Shown here: positions 61,122 through 64,000 of the stretch, piece after piece
Position numbering within the stretch: the stretch's first letter is position 1
How the letters are laid out: every line of letters starts with the position of its first letter
NCBI GenBank assembly: GCA_017889585.1
Contig: JAGFZX010000016.1
Span: forward strand, 1-64,000
Origin: Bacillota bacterium
Lineage (GTDB): Bacteria > Bacillota > Negativicutes > DSM-13327
Length of the DNA stretch: 64,000 nucleotides
Reading direction: 5' to 3'
Made by a program: the position numbers and the translations under genes
The notes under the pieces: model-generated
Databases searched by the model: none
What the model was told of the DNA's origin: nothing
Seen by the model: the letters and a program-made list of their open reading frames with translations, nothing else

Positions 61122-62414
61122 CTACCTAAATATTCCTTGTACTGTTGGAACTACATAAGGGTCATATATAAAATGCAAAAATACAAAAAGCCCCAGCCCT
61201 ACAACCCCACCGACTACGCAGCCATTAATACGAATCCACTGCAAATCATCACCAGCTTTTTCCTCAATAAATTGATTTAAATCTTCATTTGAAAAGGTAT
61301 TGAGAACACTTTTGATAATAATACCAATTAACTGATGCTCATTTTCAATCAATTTATGTACCGCTTGCTTAATACCAGCTTCTAGCCATGCCTGCGCTTG
61401 CTGGTTCTGGGTAAAGTTATCCCAATAGTTTTGTATCTGCTCATACAGCCATATCCAGACTGGGGAATTAGATGAATCCTTGATAGCTTCCAATGCTACT
61501 TCAGCAAAATGTGTGGTTACTTGAGTAGTATCCATCTCCTTAGCTACTACTTCCTTCCAAGCTTCAATAGCCGCTAACCATGAACCCGGGCTTTCTAATT
61601 GATCAATTATTTCCAATAAATTGGCATATATCCATTTATATAGTATATGATCAGTCTGTTTTGCTTCAGACAATATTGCTAATAATTCCTCATATATAAC
61701 ATCAGCTGCTTGAGATAAGTTTATACTATCAGTCTGCTCTGCCAACCAAAAGACTGCCTTTTCAAATATAGATTTGGTCTGTTGTTCTCTGATTTTCAAA
61801 AGCTGTTGATAAATCAATTGTCGGATCTCGCTTTTTTGTAGAATGTTAATACATTCATCAACAACACAACTTACCACTTGTTCATATTTTTTGTGCATAA
61901 CTACCCATTTGATAGCCATTTTGATATGAGGGGTTATCGTAATTGTCCTAACCTTAATTTTGAGTATTTCATCTAAATATAATGCCAAATTCTCTCCATC
62001 AATACCAGCCAAAACATCTTCACTATGCTTGCTAAACAGATTTTTCAGCAATAGCTTACCATCTTTATTTTCCACCCATTCAATCAACAAACTTACAAAA
62101 TAAATTTTATCCACTCTTTGCTTGATTGACTGTATACTAAGCAGTTCATATTCGATCATATCAGCCATAGCATTAATTACTCTTCCTCGATGACGAGTAA
62201 TTAATGCCGTATGCCAAGGAAATCCCAATGGCTTTGTAAATAAAGCAGTAACGGCGAACCAATCTGCAACTCCTCCCACAACAGCAGCTTCTGTTACAAA
62301 ACTGAATAACTGGACTGCTAATAACTCTTTATAAAAGTATTTTAGCACACTTGCCAGGACAAATAGTAGAAAAACCCCCGCCAAGAACTTATTTGCCATA
62401 TTTTTGCGATTCAT
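61122..62414 (-). CDS. DUF445 family membrane protein (copy 1)
   Basis: A protein of about 430 residues of the DUF445 family (YjiN/YheB-like), function unknown. Family marks: the N-terminal hydrophobic helix followed by EAAVVGGVADWFAVTALFTKP, PWHTALITRHRGRVINAMAD, and a C-terminal WIRINGCVVGGVVGLGLF membrane segment, so it is anchored at both ends with a long helical middle. The track start is a TTG nine codons too early; AGGGTGG before ATG 62414 is better. It is 17 bp downstream of a second DUF445 gene. Confidence 0.85.
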   Translation of the reverse strand: MNRKNMANKFLAGVFLLFVLASVLKYFYKELLAVQLFSFVTEAAVVGGVADWFAVTALFTKPLGFPWHTALITRHRGRVINAMADMIEYELLSIQSIKQRVDKIYFVSLLIEWVENKDGKLLLKNLFSKHSEDVLAGIDGENLALYLDEILKIKVRTITITPHIKMAIKWVVMHKKYEQVVSCVVDECINILQKSEIRQLIYQQLLKIREQQTKSIFEKAVFWLAEQTDSINLSQAADVIYEELLAILSEAKQTDHILYKWIYANLLEIIDQLESPGSWLAAIEAWKEVVAKEMDTTQVTTHFAEVALEAIKDSSNSPVWIWLYEQIQNYWDNFTQNQQAQAWLEAGIKQAVHKLIENEHQLIGIIIKSVLNTFSNEDLNQFIEEKAGDDLQWIRINGCVVGGVVGLGLFVFLHFIYDPYVVPTVQGIFR

Positions 62415-62431
62415 GATATACCACCCTATTC

Positions 62432-63670
62432 TTACAGCCAAAATGACATTATATATAGCACCACGCCCACCAACCCGCCGACTACCGAACCATTAATACG
62501 AATCATTTGCAAGTCATTACCTACTTTATTCTCAATAAATGCTACCAGCATCGCATTGGTGAATTTATCTAAACTTTCCATTACAATTTTGCCTATCTCA
62601 TCATGGTAGTTATCTAACCATTGACTAATCATATTCTTCACTACTTGATCAAACTTTCCTCGCTCATGCTCATTTTGCGCAAAATCTGCAATCATTTTAT
62701 CAAATTGATTAATAAACACCTCTAGCCATTTGACAGTCTGCCTGTTGTTAACTAGCGCTCCTGCACAAAATTCGGCAATATCTTTAGCAGCATATTGTGC
62801 AGCATTAGTCTTATTCAGGAATTGATATATCCATTCCTGAATTTTTTGCTGAAATACAACATCCGTTCTCTTGATAATCAGCCATTGCTGTAACCATATT
62901 TTAAACTTTTGTCGCAAAGTATGTTGCTCATCTTGCATAGCAATCAAACTTTCAATCAAGGCTTTTTGCCCAAAACTACCAACTTCCTCGGCTGATAAAT
63001 TCAGCAACTGGTTAAAAAACTTCCTTCTTTTCATCCCCTGTTCATATCTTTGCCTGGCAATGATAAAATACTGGGCAAATAAGACATGTGCCTGTTTATG
63101 CTCTATTAATAACACACACTGCTTAAGAAAAAATTTTATTATTTTATCATCATAGCTATTTTTTATCAACCACTCTATACCGTCAATAATATATAAGGCT
63201 ACTCTGGTTTTATAAACCGTATTTTTTATAATTTCATCAATAATTTTTCCTAACTGCTTTGGTTTTACTTGTGCAACAATATCACGAATAAAACTATACA
63301 ACATGCGCTTGATAACATTTTTACCACCATGCTCTACCATAACCTTAGCTAAGGTACCTGCTATATCCCACTCACTCAGTTTAGACTTTATATTTTCCTT
63401 CATTAATAACTGGTTCCCCACCATGTGCACAAGGGCCTGAAATATTTTTTCCCGATTACGGGGAATAATGGCTGTGCGAAAAGGTATACCTAGAGGGCGA
63501 CGAAATAATGCAGATACAGCAAACCAATCTGCCAGTCCACCAATCATGGCCGCTCCAAAACCACCAGCGAGTAACCCCCCGACAAAGGTATGCTTAAAGG
63601 GATAACTACTAAAAAAAGCTAAGGATACTGCCCCCAAAATAAAATTAGCCTTATTTTTATTGCCAATCAT
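62432..63670 (-). CDS. DUF445 family membrane protein (copy 2)
   Basis: A 412-residue paralogue of the gene downstream, with the same marks: AAMIGGLADWFAVSALFRRP, PFRTAIIPRNREKIFQALVH and a final MIRINGSVVGGLVGVVLYIM membrane segment. The central helical part is strongly diverged from copy 1. The ATG overlaps the stop of the YkvA-like gene (ATGA), so translation is coupled. The two paralogues may form a hetero-oligomeric envelope complex; this is inference from the tandem arrangement only. Confidence 0.85.
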   Translation of the reverse strand: MIGNKNKANFILGAVSLAFFSSYPFKHTFVGGLLAGGFGAAMIGGLADWFAVSALFRRPLGIPFRTAIIPRNREKIFQALVHMVGNQLLMKENIKSKLSEWDIAGTLAKVMVEHGGKNVIKRMLYSFIRDIVAQVKPKQLGKIIDEIIKNTVYKTRVALYIIDGIEWLIKNSYDDKIIKFFLKQCVLLIEHKQAHVLFAQYFIIARQRYEQGMKRRKFFNQLLNLSAEEVGSFGQKALIESLIAMQDEQHTLRQKFKIWLQQWLIIKRTDVVFQQKIQEWIYQFLNKTNAAQYAAKDIAEFCAGALVNNRQTVKWLEVFINQFDKMIADFAQNEHERGKFDQVVKNMISQWLDNYHDEIGKIVMESLDKFTNAMLVAFIENKVGNDLQMIRINGSVVGGLVGVVLYIMSFWL

Positions 63671-63993
63671 AATTTATCATTGACCTCATCAATTTCACTC
63701 TCATTGCCTTGACCAAACCATGATTCTAATTGAGTGTGTGCTTTGCTTTTAGCCTCATTATCAACATACATAGATACAATTGCCAAGGCCATCATCAATG
63801 CCCCAAAATCGTCTGTATACCCAATCATCGGCAGGAAATCCGGAATAGCATCAATCGGTGCAATAAAGTACCCTAGGGCGCCAACAATAACAGACTTAGC
63901 CTTTAATGGTACATTGTCTTTCTGCAGGGTATAATATAATAGCAGTGCTGCATAAATTAATTTTTTACCTGCTTTAATAGCCTTATTTTTCAA
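63667..63993 (-). CDS. YkvA-type DUF1232 small membrane protein
   Basis: A 108-residue DUF1232 protein. The family core is intact: KAKSVIVGALGYFIAPIDAI then PDFLPMIGYTDDFGALMMA, a short amphipathic hairpin seen in YkvA. The rest is polar. The function is unknown. It is the first gene in this window of a coupled set YkvA-like, DUF445 copy 2, DUF445 copy 1 and a small ORF. The start lies 7 bp from the window edge, so an upstream gene or longer N-terminus cannot be excluded. Confidence 0.82.
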   Translation of the reverse strand: MKNKAIKAGKKLIYAALLLYYTLQKDNVPLKAKSVIVGALGYFIAPIDAIPDFLPMIGYTDDFGALMMALAIVSMYVDNEAKSKAHTQLESWFGQGNESEIDEVNDKL

Positions 63994-64000
63994 TTTTACA

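Overview
The window looks like a chromosomal segment of a low-GC, anaerobic, Gram-negative-type Firmicute. I infer the Negativicutes, probably Sporomusaceae (Pelosinus/Sporomusa-like). The reasons are the gene families (T-box controlled serA, DUF1015 beside serA/serC, CcpN-PPDK regulator-PPDK operon, GlgC/GlgD pairs, YkvI, CheX, DUF2225) and the pairing of an O2-scavenging cytochrome bd with anaerobic functions. This assignment comes from content only; I ran no search. There are no phage, IS or CRISPR elements, and almost every reading frame is intact.

Layout. 0.1-2.6 kb: two peptidases (M29 aminopeptidase, peptidase T). 2.8-4.6 kb: a tRNA-Sec-like gene with its own terminator, then serS with a promoter and leader hairpin. 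4.7-7.0 kb: YkvI-type transporter, a thioredoxin reductase-like flavoprotein lacking the usual NADPH motif, and a small membrane protein. 7.2-11.4 kb: the serine operon serA-DUF1015-serC behind a serine T-box. 11.6-13.1 kb: flavin reductase-like protein and DUF2225 protein around two hairpin repeats. 13.2-22.8 kb: a respiratory cluster on the minus strand, rrf2-cydA-cydB, then a 960-residue FAD/Fe-S D-lactate-type dehydrogenase, then cydD-cydC. 23-24.7 kb: a chemoreceptor.

24.9-41.6 kb is a large nine-gene glycogen locus, all on the minus strand: glgC2-glgD2-glgP2-glgP1-glgB-glgC1-glgD1-glgA and a GH13-GH77 fusion. The ADP-glucose pyrophosphorylase pair and the phosphorylase are each present twice. 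Diverging from it is ccpN-like/ppsR/ppdK, which sets the direction of flux at PEP/pyruvate, so the two transcription units together cover gluconeogenesis, storage and mobilisation. 46-49.6 kb: CYTH-CHAD protein and release factor 3. 50-53.8 kb: an unrecognised protein, a small sulfite/nitrite reductase-like protein behind a possible FNR/CRP site, a diguanylate cyclase gene interrupted by an in-frame TAG, and CheX. 54-57 kb: acyl-CoA ligase and a eukaryotic-type hexokinase. 57-60 kb: pdxST with divergent pdxR (PLP is the cofactor of GlgP and SerC). 60-64 kb: an NAD(P)-binding protein, a small membrane ORF, two DUF445 proteins and a YkvA-type protein.

The points most worth a second look are the tRNA-Sec-like gene (2829..2924), the CcpN-like repressor whose helix-turn-helix is only encoded if translation starts at AUU or AUA (42042), the single TAG splitting the diguanylate cyclase gene (52209), and a family of about 100-bp imperfect palindromes rich in GCAAAG/ACAAAG words found in at least five intergenic places. 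A separate 187-bp terminal-inverted-repeat element lies at 50671. I do not see a clearly new multi-gene defence or metabolic system.
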